Below, one piece after another: positions 1 through 8,328 of a DNA stretch of 58,491 nucleotides (position 1 is its first letter; the number at the start of each line of letters is the position of its first letter). Source of the DNA: DUAG01 sp046756865 (GTDB taxonomy: Bacteria > Nitrospirota > Nitrospiria > SBBL01 > JAADHI01); assembly GCA_046756865.1 (NCBI GenBank), contig JBHHXE010000002.1:1-58491 (forward strand), given 5' to 3'. The position numbers were made by a program, and so were the translations under genes. Below the pieces are notes generated by a model, which saw only the letters and a list, made by a program, of their open reading frames with translations, searched no databases and was not told where the DNA came from.

Positions 1-411
1 GGCTCCGTTGTCCGGGGAGATGTCCATTACATCCGGATTGGAGAAAAAACAAGTATTCAGGACTTGTCCGTTCTTCATGTCACCCGCCTGACCCATCCTC
101 TCATTGTCGGCAATGAAGTCACCGTCGGGCACCATGTCACTCTTCATGGATGTACAGTGGAAGATCGTGTCCTGATCGGGATGGGAGCCATCTTGCTGGA
201 TGGAGCCGTCGTCGGAGAAGGCTCAATCATCGGGGCCGGGTCTATTGTGACGGAAGGGGTGAAGATTCCACCCGGTTCATTGGCTTTTGGAGCTCCTGCA
301 CAGGTCAAGCGATTACTCACTCAGGAGGAATCGGCATTTCTCCCTCAATCCGCAAAAAATTATGTTGATCTTGCTAAAATTTATCTGGAAAAGGGGGACG
401 CAATGACATGA
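1..411 (+). CDS. Gamma-carbonic anhydrase family protein (5' truncated)
   Basis: The reading frame is open from base 1, so the N-terminus lies outside the window; 136 residues are visible. They show the left-handed beta-helix hexapeptide pattern of the gamma class. Conserved pieces are VVRGDVHYIRIG, SVLHV, VGHHVTLHG and GAGSIVTEG. The histidines of LHV and GHHVTLHG are the expected zinc/iron ligands, contributed by neighbouring subunits of the trimer. Known members catalyse reversible CO2 hydration, but many bacterial homologues (YrdA/CaiE-like) have no shown activity, so the reaction is inferred. The stop overlaps the next start by 4 bp (ATGA), which implies translational coupling with the DJ-1 gene. 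Confidence 0.93.
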   Translation, partial: GSVVRGDVHYIRIGEKTSIQDLSVLHVTRLTHPLIVGNEVTVGHHVTLHGCTVEDRVLIGMGAILLDGAVVGEGSIIGAGSIVTEGVKIPPGSLAFGAPAQVKRLLTQEESAFLPQSAKNYVDLAKIYLEKGDAMT

Positions 412-956
412 AAAAAGTACTGGTTCTCCTGGCGCCGGGGTTTGAAGAAATCGAAACAATCACGGTAATTGACATCTTACGGAGGGCCGGGATCGACGTC
501 ACCATGGCCGGGACGGTAGTCGGACCAATCATCGGATCCCGGAGAATACGAGTGATGGCCGACCTGCCAATCGATCAGGTGGTTGACCGCGATTATGATC
601 TAGTTGTTCTCCCCGGTGGACAGCCCGGCACAAAACTTTTAGGGAAAGACCCGCGGGTCAAAAAGATCCTGGATAAGGCCCTTGCCGGGGAAACAGCGGT
701 ATCCGCCATTTGTGCCGCGCCATCCATTTTGACAATGTATGGTTTCCTGTCCGGCAAGCGTGCAACAAGTCACCCTTCCGTCCGGTCAATGATGGAGGGG
801 GTTGATTATTCCGAAGACCGGGTTGTCGTCGATGGGAGATGGATCACGAGCCGTTCTCCCGGCACGGCCATGGAATTTGCCTTCCGGCTGGTGGCCCTTC
901 TGGTCGGTGACGAAAAAGTAAAAGAGGTGAATGAGGGAGTCATGGCCCGGCTTTAA
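408..956 (+). CDS. DJ-1/PfpI (ThiJ) family protein
   Basis: The 182-residue protein has the size of single-domain DJ-1/YajL proteins. It starts with the hydrophobic strand KKVLVLLAPGFEEIE, whose glutamate supports the reactive cysteine. The nucleophile elbow is AICAAP, with Cys near residue 102. The family includes deglycase/glyoxalase-like and stress proteins; the exact substrate cannot be read from sequence. The start codon overlaps the stop of the carbonic anhydrase gene, so the two are one transcript. No terminator is obvious in the 70 bp that follow. Confidence 0.93.
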   Translation: MKKVLVLLAPGFEEIETITVIDILRRAGIDVTMAGTVVGPIIGSRRIRVMADLPIDQVVDRDYDLVVLPGGQPGTKLLGKDPRVKKILDKALAGETAVSAICAAPSILTMYGFLSGKRATSHPSVRSMMEGVDYSEDRVVVDGRWITSRSPGTAMEFAFRLVALLVGDEKVKEVNEGVMARL

Positions 957-1025
957 ATAAGTTTTTTATAGACCACTGAAGAACGCCGACACGGAGCCTC
1001 AAATCAGGTGAACTGTAAAATGATA

Positions 1026-1262
1026 TCAGGGCTTGACCAACTGCGAAGGAAAGGTGTCGAACTGAATTTCCGATACGGGTACAACATGGAGGCGTTTACA
1101 CCGTTTACACTTCAGCTCGAGCCCCTCTTGACAGAACCGGGCAATTAGGCTTCCGCAAAAACATCTAAAATCATGCGGATTAGAAGCTTCCTGAGTTGAT
1201 GATTGCTTTGTCGGTTTGATGTGCTTCACCTCAGAATCCTGTCCGCTAGACAATGGAACCAA
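1026..1262 (-). CDS. Small zinc-ribbon protein, Com-like
   Basis: This 78-residue ORF has a C-terminal cysteine cluster: C34, C36, C44, C52 and C55, arranged as CFCG and CKRC. It resembles the short zinc finger of the phage Mu Com translational activator family, (I/F)RCxCG..L..G..IKCxRC. The N-terminal 30 residues are low in structure. The longest start is TTG at 1262; GTG at 1229 (VKHIKPTK) is an alternative with a weak GAG upstream, and neither has a strong ribosome binding site. The function is unknown. A Com-like gene standing alone could be a prophage remnant, but no other phage gene is nearby. Confidence 0.55.
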   Translation of the reverse strand: MVPLSSGQDSEVKHIKPTKQSSTQEASNPHDFRCFCGSLIARFCQEGLELKCKRCKRLHVVPVSEIQFDTFPSQLVKP

Positions 1263-1267
1263 GCATT

Positions 1268-1286
1268 GATAATAGATATCAATATC
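1268..1286. promoter_or_regulatory. Possible Fur-like operator
   Basis: GATAATAGATATCAATATC matches 14 of 19 positions of the Fur consensus GATAATGATAATCATTATC and lies inside a TTGATA...TATCAA palindrome. It sits just upstream of the minus-strand zinc-ribbon gene and 176 bp before the UbiB-like gene. The match is weaker than the site at 27909, and AT-rich palindromes of this kind also serve other regulators. Confidence 0.35.
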
Positions 1287-1461
1287 AAAGATGACACTAT
1301 CTCATCGGGATACTCTTGTCAAGCTCTTTTTGGTCTCTATTGAGATTATTGGAAACCCCGCCCTGAATGGCTGCGCCCGCGATACCGACCCCCTCCCCGA
1401 GAAAGAGGTCTCTTGTGCCTAAGGGCGAATCTTGATAGAGTGAATACTCACCTGTGAGGTT

Positions 1462-3210
1462 GTGTTGTCAGAAGCAAAAAAAATGCATGACAGGGCCTCC
1501 TCCCCACCCGGGCCTGAGGCATCAGAATGCTCTTCTCCCGGTATGCGTTCGGAGAGGGACGCTCCCCCAGCGGCCTTTGCCAAAATGCGGACACGGGCAG
1601 TTCGGATCTGCTGGCTTGCCTTTCTAATTTTCCTCGACTATTTTCTCTACGCAATCTTTTCCTTTTTCCTTCCCGGAAAACGCGGGAATCAGTGGAAAGA
1701 AGGTCTTCATAAGAAAAATGCGCTAAGATTGCAACAGACCGCCCTTTCACTGAAGGGGCTTCTGATCAAGGTTGGCCAGTTTATGAGCGCCCGGGTCGAT
1801 CTTCTGCCTGAGGCATATACCCAAACCCTTTCGCTCCTTCAGGATCAGGTTCCCCCTGCCCCCTTCCCTGGCATCAAAGCGCGATTTATTGAAGAATTCG
1901 GGGCAGCGCCTTCATCCATATTTCAGGCCTTCAACGAGGCTCCCATTGCCTCCGCATCCCTGGGGCAGGTCCATGAGGCTCGTCTGAAATCTACTCAGGC
2001 TGAGCCCCAAGCCGTCGGGACACGGGTGGCCGTAAAAATACAATATCCTAAAATAGAATCAATCGTAGAAACCGACTTAAAAGCCATTCGATCCATTATC
2101 TGGGCGCTTCAAAAAATATTCCACAAGATTCGCTTTGATATCCTCTATAGCGAATTCTCGAAAATTGTCCATCAAGAATTGAACTATATAGACGAGGCCC
2201 ACCATGCCGAACAATTCCGGAAAAATTTTGAGGAAGATGAACGCATTATTATTCCGGAGGTGGTTTGGCCCTATACCACGAAGCGCGTACTGACGCTTCA
2301 ATTTGTAGAGGGGATCAAGATCAACCGTTTTGATGAAATCAAGGAGGCCGGCATCGACACGACTTCCGTGGCAACCCTCCTCGTAGAATCTTACATGAAG
2401 CAGATCTTGCAGCACCGGTTTTTCCATGGAGACCCTCACCCCGGGAATCTCTTTGTCCAGACGGGTCCCCGGCTGGTCTTTGTGGATTTTGGCTTGATGC
2501 AGGAAATCCCTTCCTCAATCCACCAGGGGATTGGGAAGATCATCATCGCCATCATTGATCGGGACATCTCTGGAATCACGCAGGCCCTCCTCGACCTCGG
2601 CTTTATCGCCCGGAGTGAGAAAACAGAGGATGTGGAAAATGTGGTTCGCTTTTTCATGGACCGTTACCGTTATATTTCTCCTCGTTCGTTCAAGACCATT
2701 ACCGTCTCCCAGGTCGCCCAGGATCTTGAAACCCTTTTTCACGTATACCCTTCGCTTCAGATCCCTAATCACTTTATTCTGTTCGGAAGGACTGCAGGGA
2801 TGCTTAACGGACTATGCTCTCAGCTTGACCCGAACCTGAACATCATTGAATTGGCAAAACCCCATGCCAAAAAATTTGTCTCGCCAAGCGATTGGTCACG
2901 TGATTTTTTTTCCAAAGGGGAAGAGATTCTATCCTCTCTTCTCGAACTTCCAATCGCATTGCGAACCCTGGTAGAGCTCTCAAACCGGGGACATTTCAGG
3001 ACAGAAATACACTCAGAGGATCTCACCCAGATTTTAGGAAAGATCTACCGGCTCGCTTACCGGACAATCCTTGCCGTTATTATTGTCGCAATGGCGCTTC
3101 TTTATCGAAATTTTGTCCACGACTATAAAAGTCCTGAAGGAATTTTACTGGGCATTTCGATTGTACTTCCATCGCTGATCCTCCTACTCTCATTTTTAAG
3201 GAGGAAGTAG
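1462..3210 (+). CDS. UbiB/AarF (ABC1) family protein kinase-like membrane protein
   Basis: The protein has 582 residues from the GTG at 1462; TTG at 1465 fits the GTGAGGT ribosome site (1454-1460) better, so the start is uncertain. UbiB hallmarks are present in order. These are the KxGQ helix (LLIKVGQFMSARVDLLP), the alanine-rich loop PIASASLGQVH in place of a glycine-rich loop, VAVKIQYP with the catalytic lysine, FHGDPHPGNLF, and the metal-binding VDFGLM. One hydrophobic segment near residues 50-70 and two at the C-terminus (about 535-580) anchor it in the membrane. The family is an atypical ATPase that helps extract or handle lipid quinones. Two UbiE-like methyltransferases at 35-37 kb fit quinone metabolism but are far away. 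Confidence 0.93.
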   Translation: MLSEAKKMHDRASSPPGPEASECSSPGMRSERDAPPAAFAKMRTRAVRICWLAFLIFLDYFLYAIFSFFLPGKRGNQWKEGLHKKNALRLQQTALSLKGLLIKVGQFMSARVDLLPEAYTQTLSLLQDQVPPAPFPGIKARFIEEFGAAPSSIFQAFNEAPIASASLGQVHEARLKSTQAEPQAVGTRVAVKIQYPKIESIVETDLKAIRSIIWALQKIFHKIRFDILYSEFSKIVHQELNYIDEAHHAEQFRKNFEEDERIIIPEVVWPYTTKRVLTLQFVEGIKINRFDEIKEAGIDTTSVATLLVESYMKQILQHRFFHGDPHPGNLFVQTGPRLVFVDFGLMQEIPSSIHQGIGKIIIAIIDRDISGITQALLDLGFIARSEKTEDVENVVRFFMDRYRYISPRSFKTITVSQVAQDLETLFHVYPSLQIPNHFILFGRTAGMLNGLCSQLDPNLNIIELAKPHAKKFVSPSDWSRDFFSKGEEILSSLLELPIALRTLVELSNRGHFRTEIHSEDLTQILGKIYRLAYRTILAVIIVAMALLYRNFVHDYKSPEGILLGISIVLPSLILLLSFLRRK

Positions 3211-3278
3211 GGTTATCCCGCTAAAAAATGCGGTTAGACCTTCACTGGCAATTATAAAGTGATCATAAGGAGCCTAGC

Positions 3279-4703
3279 TTGAATAAAAAACAATATTGTC
3301 CATCCAGCCTCAGGCTCCATCCGGTACATGTGATTCGTCTTGCGCTTATCATCTTTTCGCTCTTTATCGTATTGGGGTGTACACCGTCTTCTGACAAAAC
3401 ACTCGCCGAAGCAAAACGCGCCTACGAGCAGGGGGATTATAACCGCGCACTCGCCTTGAGCGACGGACTCCTCAAAGAGATCCCAGACTCATTTCCGGCC
3501 CATCGGATAAAAACACTCTCTTATGTTGCCCAGGGGTCAATAGAGACAGCATTCAATGGCCTTGAGATCGCTGAAGAACGGTACCCGGAATTGGGCACAC
3601 CGCTTTTAAAGGAAATCGCAATCGGGATCATCAAGCTGTCCCTTTCTCATGAAAACTTATTTGTGCGAAGTGCCGCCATTAAGGCCGTAGGAGAAATGGG
3701 GGATGTGAAGCTGATCACTCTGATTATCCCCGGACTGAAAGATTCCCAGACCTTCGTCCGGTTTTTCGCAGTTGAATCAATCGGCCTTCTGGGTGGGCCG
3801 GATGCCTTGAAACTGTTTATGGCGGCGGGAAATGATCCGGATGGGATGGTCCGCGTCGGGGCCGTAAAAGCCATAGATGACATGGCGGAGGAAAATAATA
3901 GGAAAGGACAACGGGAACCTGACACGCTGAATAAACTTCTTGCAACATTTACGGAGGATACCGATATTACCGTTCAGCTTTTCTCTCTCGCTGCATTGGC
4001 GAAGTGGGGAGATCAGGACGCCTTTCAAAAAATGCTGAAGATCACCCGTGGGCTGAGTGCCAACGAAAGGTTTGCCGGAGCATCCGCGCTTGGAAGAAGC
4101 AAGAAAAGCAAGGCGGTGCCTCTTCTGGTCGATTTTATTGCGGACCCGGAGGAATCCCTCCGAATGTACGCCGCAGAAGCAATGGGGGAGATTGCATCAG
4201 GTGATATCTATTTACCTTTAGTCAAAGCCCTGTCCGACCCGGCGAAATCCGTTCGGGCCGCCTCAGCCACATCGCTTGGTAAACTCGGGGACGAACGGGC
4301 CATTCCACTCCTGAGAAATTTACTCAAGGATACCGATGCCATTGTTCGGGTTTCCGCTGCTGAAGGACTGCATTATCTGGGACAGGAGTCATTTTCCACA
4401 TTTCGGGATGCCATGACGGAAAAAGACTACGCCATTCGCCACTTCACCATCGGCGCGCTCCGAAGAACAGGGGGGGATGAGGCATTTCGACTCTTGTCCA
4501 TGGCGATGCAGGATACGGCGCCGCGCGTACGAATCGCCACGATCCGGGCCCTGGGAGAAATCGGAAACATCAAGGCCCTCCCCTTCCTCAGGGAAAGCCT
4601 CAAAGATCCGGACCTTGCGGTCCGGACCTACGCGGCAGGAAACGTCGGACGGGTCTTAAATAAGGCTTCCGGAACATCCTTAAAGAGGACCAAAATGGAA
4701 TAA
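3279..4703 (+). CDS. HEAT-repeat lipoprotein
   Basis: The 474-residue protein begins with TTG at 3279, preceded by AAGGAG at 3267-3272. An N-terminal hydrophobic stretch ends in VLGC, a lipoprotein signal with cysteine near residue 34. A short TPR-like helix pair (AKRAYEQGDYNRALALSDGL) follows. From about residue 125 there are some ten HEAT/PBS-lyase-type repeats, each with a pattern like VR..AA..LG..G...A. Such solenoids are protein-binding scaffolds, so it is probably an envelope scaffold; the partner is unknown. It is transcribed towards the GGDEF gene and may share its run-out region. Confidence 0.88.
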   Translation: MNKKQYCPSSLRLHPVHVIRLALIIFSLFIVLGCTPSSDKTLAEAKRAYEQGDYNRALALSDGLLKEIPDSFPAHRIKTLSYVAQGSIETAFNGLEIAEERYPELGTPLLKEIAIGIIKLSLSHENLFVRSAAIKAVGEMGDVKLITLIIPGLKDSQTFVRFFAVESIGLLGGPDALKLFMAAGNDPDGMVRVGAVKAIDDMAEENNRKGQREPDTLNKLLATFTEDTDITVQLFSLAALAKWGDQDAFQKMLKITRGLSANERFAGASALGRSKKSKAVPLLVDFIADPEESLRMYAAEAMGEIASGDIYLPLVKALSDPAKSVRAASATSLGKLGDERAIPLLRNLLKDTDAIVRVSAAEGLHYLGQESFSTFRDAMTEKDYAIRHFTIGALRRTGGDEAFRLLSMAMQDTAPRVRIATIRALGEIGNIKALPFLRESLKDPDLAVRTYAAGNVGRVLNKASGTSLKRTKME

Positions 4704-4712
4704 GCCAACGAA

Positions 4713-4740
4713 GGGGCACAACAATTTCGAGTTGCGCCCG
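4713..4740. terminator. Possible bidirectional terminator hairpin
   Basis: Between the convergent HEAT and GGDEF genes, GGGCACAAC and GTTGCGCCC can pair with one mismatch around an AATTTCGA loop. There is no clear U-run on either side, so the assignment is weak. Confidence 0.25.
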
Positions 4741-4774
4741 CTTCAACGACGCCACAAAACCCCGGATGAAAGGT

Positions 4775-6883
4775 TCAACCGGCCTCAGATAATTCTGCCT
4801 CAACATCCTTATAAAGCGTGGTCTTATTGCGTCCCCCCTGTTTGGAGGCATACAGGGCACGATCCGCATAAGCGATTAACTCCTCCCGACGTTCTGCGTC
4901 TTCCGGTTGTCCGCTTATTCCTAGGCTGACGGTCACTATTATCTTTTTGCCTTCCCATAGGGCGGGAGTCGATTCTACCGCCTTTCTGATACGTTCTGCC
5001 ATCCGCTGGGCCCGCGCTGCGTCTGTTTTGGCCAGGAGGACCGCAAACTCTTCCCCGCCGTAACGGGCAGCCGCGTCAACCTTTCGGACCAGCTTCCTCA
5101 AAATACCGGATACTTTCCTGATCACGGCATCTCCCGCCGGATGGCCAAAGGTATCATTCACTTTCTTAAAGTAATCAATGTCTATCATTAAGAGGGAAAA
5201 CGGCTCGGGATGACGGTCCACCCTGTCGAACATCTCCGAAAGACGGTCCTGAAAACCACGATGGTTCAGAAGCCCGGTCAGTTCATCTGTCTGGGTAAGT
5301 TTCTCCATCCTGGCATGGACCTGCGCCTCGCTGATTGAGACAGCAGCATGGTTACACATAATTTTAAGGATATGTCGATTATAGGTTGTGAACGCGTCTC
5401 CCTTCACGGATGAAAAAAGAATGACGCCGATCACATCCTCTTCCTTTTCCATTGGTAGACCCAAAAATGAATGAGAAGGAAGACGAATCCTGCACCCATC
5501 CGGGAAAATTTTATTTTCTTTGCGCCGCGAGAAAGGAGAGGTCTCCATCCTGGCAGACAAGGTGTTTGAGAAGATCAGGTCATGGCGATTCTTAACGATC
5601 AGACTGAGCAAACCATTTGTGAGCGGGAAGGAATAATCAATTATTTTTGTATCATAGCCATCGACGGCCTTGACCACCATTCGGCGCCCCCCTCCCTCAA
5701 CCAGAAAGATAAAGCAGGTGTCAAAGTTTATTATATTTTTTGCTGAGGAGATCGTTTCTTTCAGGCGAAAGGTCAAGTCAAGTGTCGATCCTACTTTTTT
5801 TGTAAAATTGAGCAGGGTGATGTTTTCATTTGTCTGGTCCCCTAGGCGCTGCTGCCCCCGGTAATACTGAAGGACACGGAGGACCTCTTTGGCGATGAGT
5901 TTCGTCAGCTCTTCATCTCGCCTGGAAAAGGCATGATCTTTCACACTGTCAATACAGATGAGTCCTTCCAACTTGTCCTGATCCAGGATGGGGACAACAA
6001 TAAGAGAACAGATGGGAACCGATCCATCGTCGTAATCCAGTCCCTCCTTGTGATTTCGTAGATCTGAAATCGAAATCGTTTTCCCTTCCTTTGCAATCCA
6101 GCCCAGGATGCCCTCTCCCAGACGAATCCTTTTCTCTCGATTGACGCCGGCTTGATCGGCGCTTCCCTTCGCCGCACAGACCCAGAGATGTTCCTCTTCG
6201 GAATTGTAAAACAGGACCACAGACCGGGTAATTTCAGCCTGGCTTTCCATAACCACGCGCAAGAGGTTCTCAAGATCCGCTTCCATTTGCTCTGCATATG
6301 CAATGGCATCTTCCTGCTTGCGTTCTTCAAGAAGGTGCCCCGCACTTTCACCAGAACCCGGGGGAGATTCCAGTGACGCGGCCCTGTCCTGAATTCTCTG
6401 AAATTGCTCCTGAAGGAACTCTTTTTCCTGTTGTTGCGAACGGAGGAAAGCCTGCACAATCGGAGGAATCGTGGCAAGCGTGACGGCCAGAAAAAATAAA
6501 CCGAGGGGTATCCCTCCCTCCGAAGGAGCAAAGATGAGCGGGGTAAATTCAAGAAATATGATCGCAGCAACAGCGGCCATATTTCTGAAAAAATCATTGT
6601 GAAGAGAAGAAAGCAGGATGACAAGCATGTAGGCGAAAAGGAAAGGGGAATGGATGCCGCCCGTCATCCCGGAAACTGTGTGAACGAAGAGGAGCGCAAG
6701 CCCAAGGGCTTCGATATCCATCGCAGGAGAGGACTTCCTTTTGACCCGCTCATAAACGAGGGGGAAGGAAAGCGTGACAAAAACCAGCCACCAAATAAAA
6801 CGGCCTGTGGTGTAAATGCCGGCAGGCATCCTGAGTCCGACGGCAGAAAACAAAAACAGGATGGATAAAGCAAAGAACCTCAA
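4775..6883 (-). CDS. Membrane GAF-GAF-GGDEF diguanylate cyclase
   Basis: About 702 residues from a TTG at 6883. That TTG overlaps the upstream stop as TTGA and has GGAG 8 bases upstream; an ATG at 6916 is longer but lacks a ribosome site. The order is five to six transmembrane helices (first ~160 residues), a coiled-coil linker, a GAF domain (~210-345), a second GAF domain (~365-530) and a C-terminal GGDEF domain. The signature is YGGEEF, an active-site form, preceded by LMIDIDYFKKVNDTFGH. It should make cyclic di-GMP from two GTP in response to a signal sensed by the membrane part or the GAF domains. Translational coupling links it to the DUF4177 gene. Confidence 0.92.
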   Translation of the reverse strand: MRFFALSILFLFSAVGLRMPAGIYTTGRFIWWLVFVTLSFPLVYERVKRKSSPAMDIEALGLALLFVHTVSGMTGGIHSPFLFAYMLVILLSSLHNDFFRNMAAVAAIIFLEFTPLIFAPSEGGIPLGLFFLAVTLATIPPIVQAFLRSQQQEKEFLQEQFQRIQDRAASLESPPGSGESAGHLLEERKQEDAIAYAEQMEADLENLLRVVMESQAEITRSVVLFYNSEEEHLWVCAAKGSADQAGVNREKRIRLGEGILGWIAKEGKTISISDLRNHKEGLDYDDGSVPICSLIVVPILDQDKLEGLICIDSVKDHAFSRRDEELTKLIAKEVLRVLQYYRGQQRLGDQTNENITLLNFTKKVGSTLDLTFRLKETISSAKNIINFDTCFIFLVEGGGRRMVVKAVDGYDTKIIDYSFPLTNGLLSLIVKNRHDLIFSNTLSARMETSPFSRRKENKIFPDGCRIRLPSHSFLGLPMEKEEDVIGVILFSSVKGDAFTTYNRHILKIMCNHAAVSISEAQVHARMEKLTQTDELTGLLNHRGFQDRLSEMFDRVDRHPEPFSLLMIDIDYFKKVNDTFGHPAGDAVIRKVSGILRKLVRKVDAAARYGGEEFAVLLAKTDAARAQRMAERIRKAVESTPALWEGKKIIVTVSLGISGQPEDAERREELIAYADRALYASKQGGRNKTTLYKDVEAELSEAG

Positions 6884-7047
6884 GCAAACCGCTCCATGGG
6901 TTTTTTCAAGATGCAAAGAAAAGGATAATCCTCTTCAGGCTGATAGATAACTTGAATCAGCTCCCATTTATCTTTCCCAAGAAAATTGAGCTGGTTTTCC
7001 ATCTGAACACCAGCCAGCCTTTCTGTCTTATACTCCCATTTTGCCAA
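6880..7047 (-). CDS. DUF4177-type small protein
   Basis: I place the start at TTG 7047 because GGAGGT lies 8 bases upstream, giving MAKWEYKTERLAG, the usual start of DUF4177 proteins. A longer frame to GTG 7095 lacks a site. The 55 residues contain the family pattern WEYKTE...LN.LGKDKWELIQV...FLCILKK. The family is a tiny alpha/beta fold of unknown role. Its TGA overlaps the TTG of the diguanylate cyclase, so the two are co-translated, and it follows the patatin gene on the same strand. Confidence 0.75.
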   Translation of the reverse strand: MAKWEYKTERLAGVQMENQLNFLGKDKWELIQVIYQPEEDYPFLCILKKPMERFA

Positions 7048-7108
7048 GGGCTCAGACCTCCGCCTCCAGACTCCAACGTTCGCCGGAATGACCACTTTTT
7101 ATAACGGC

Positions 7109-8020
7109 CTAAATATTGAGTTTGAAAAAATTCTTAACCTGCCGCTTCAGGATGAGTTGTTTCAGTTCATCCACTTTAAGGCGAGCCGCCTCTTCTCCCC
7201 TCTTCATCGCCTCTTTGTACCGCCAGAAATCGGACCAGTGAATATCGTCCATTTTGGGGGAGATCACGAGGTCCGCACTGGATAACTGCAGATGGGAGAG
7301 GGTTCGTCGTGTGATTTCACCCGACCTGAGAACAATATCGAGTCCACTGTTGAGACCATCTGAAGCATCCTTCTCTTCCGAAATATCCACCGCGATGGTG
7401 AAATTCGCTCCAAGCTTTCTTAGAGGCTCAACCGGAACCTGATTGACCCATCCTCCGTCAATCAGCAATGCGTCCCCAATTTTGATAGGAGGGAAAACAC
7501 CCGGAATCGCGCAACTGGCCGCAACGCTCTTTCTTAACGGCCCCTTGGTCAAAACCACTTCATCCCCTCCAATGAGATCTGCTGCGAGGGCCGCGAAGGG
7601 AACCACCGTCTCATCCATTTCTTTATCATCCAAAAGGTAGCTGAGGTGTTCGAGAAAATCTTCTTCGGGGATGAAGGAAGTGCGTTGAAGGGAAATACCC
7701 CAAAATATTCCCTTTTGAAGGTAGGATCTAATGCTGGAAAGAAAATCTGTAGTTTTGTTCTGCTCGTAGTGTTTTTTTATGAAAAATATTTTCGTCCGAC
7801 GAAACCGGCTGCCTCCCAGGAATTTGATCACCCGTTCACGGACTGAATCCACGTTTGGGGTCTGGGCATACATCGCACCGACGATGGAACCAAAGCTGGT
7901 TCCGGCAATCAGGTGAAAAGGGATGTCTTCTTCCTCAAGCACCTTCAACACGCCAAGATGCGCGATGCCTTTGGCCCCGCCACCCCCGAGCGCCAATCCA
8001 ACTTTTACAAATGGTGTCAT
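7109..8020 (-). CDS. Patatin-like phospholipase (RssA/YlbK-like)
   Basis: The ATG at 8020 gives 303 residues starting MTPFVKVGLALGGGGAKG. A longer frame to 8095 would run into the preceding gene and encodes only a basic tail. Family features are the oxyanion loop GGGGAKG (12-18), the nucleophile elbow GTSFGS with Ser42, and the catalytic aspartate in DGG (Asp188). The Ser-Asp dyad hydrolyses acyl esters of phospholipids. There is no signal peptide, so it is probably cytoplasmic or at the inner membrane. It lies 13 bp downstream of the small basic-protein gene in one minus-strand operon. Confidence 0.92.
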   Translation of the reverse strand: MTPFVKVGLALGGGGAKGIAHLGVLKVLEEEDIPFHLIAGTSFGSIVGAMYAQTPNVDSVRERVIKFLGGSRFRRTKIFFIKKHYEQNKTTDFLSSIRSYLQKGIFWGISLQRTSFIPEEDFLEHLSYLLDDKEMDETVVPFAALAADLIGGDEVVLTKGPLRKSVAASCAIPGVFPPIKIGDALLIDGGWVNQVPVEPLRKLGANFTIAVDISEEKDASDGLNSGLDIVLRSGEITRRTLSHLQLSSADLVISPKMDDIHWSDFWRYKEAMKRGEEAARLKVDELKQLILKRQVKNFFKLNI

Positions 8021-8033
8021 TTTGACTATAGAG

Positions 8034-8270
8034 TTACTCCCCTTCTTTTTTCTCAGCCGCCGCCTCAGATCCCTTCTTTCGGGCCTTCGCCTCAATGGAA
8101 GCCGTGCGCGCGATCAGGCGCTTGCTTCTTCGCTGGGCCCGCTTCAATTTCTTTCTGAGTCCCCGTTCCTGCACCGCGTCTTTAGACGCGTCTTTTTTCC
8201 CGATGCTGACCTTCAAGGCTTTAATCTTTTTCTCCAGCTTACTGACAACTGTCACTTTTTTTGCCGCCAT
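8034..8270 (-). CDS. Small lysine/arginine-rich protein
   Basis: The 78 residues are preceded by a strong ribosome site (GGAGGG, 5 bases before ATG 8270). The protein is highly charged, with runs such as KLEKKIKALK and RGLRKKLKRAQRRSKR, and ends in an acidic-lysine tail. It is predicted helical with no hydrophobic core. I do not recognise a family. The composition suggests nucleic-acid binding, which is only an inference. It lies between the epimerase and patatin genes and is followed after 13 bp by the patatin start. Confidence 0.7.
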   Translation of the reverse strand: MAAKKVTVVSKLEKKIKALKVSIGKKDASKDAVQERGLRKKLKRAQRRSKRLIARTASIEAKARKKGSEAAAEKKEGE

Positions 8271-8328
8271 GCTTCCCTCCGATAATATACAATGTCATCC
8301 TGTTATTTTTTCCGCCATACACGGCAAA

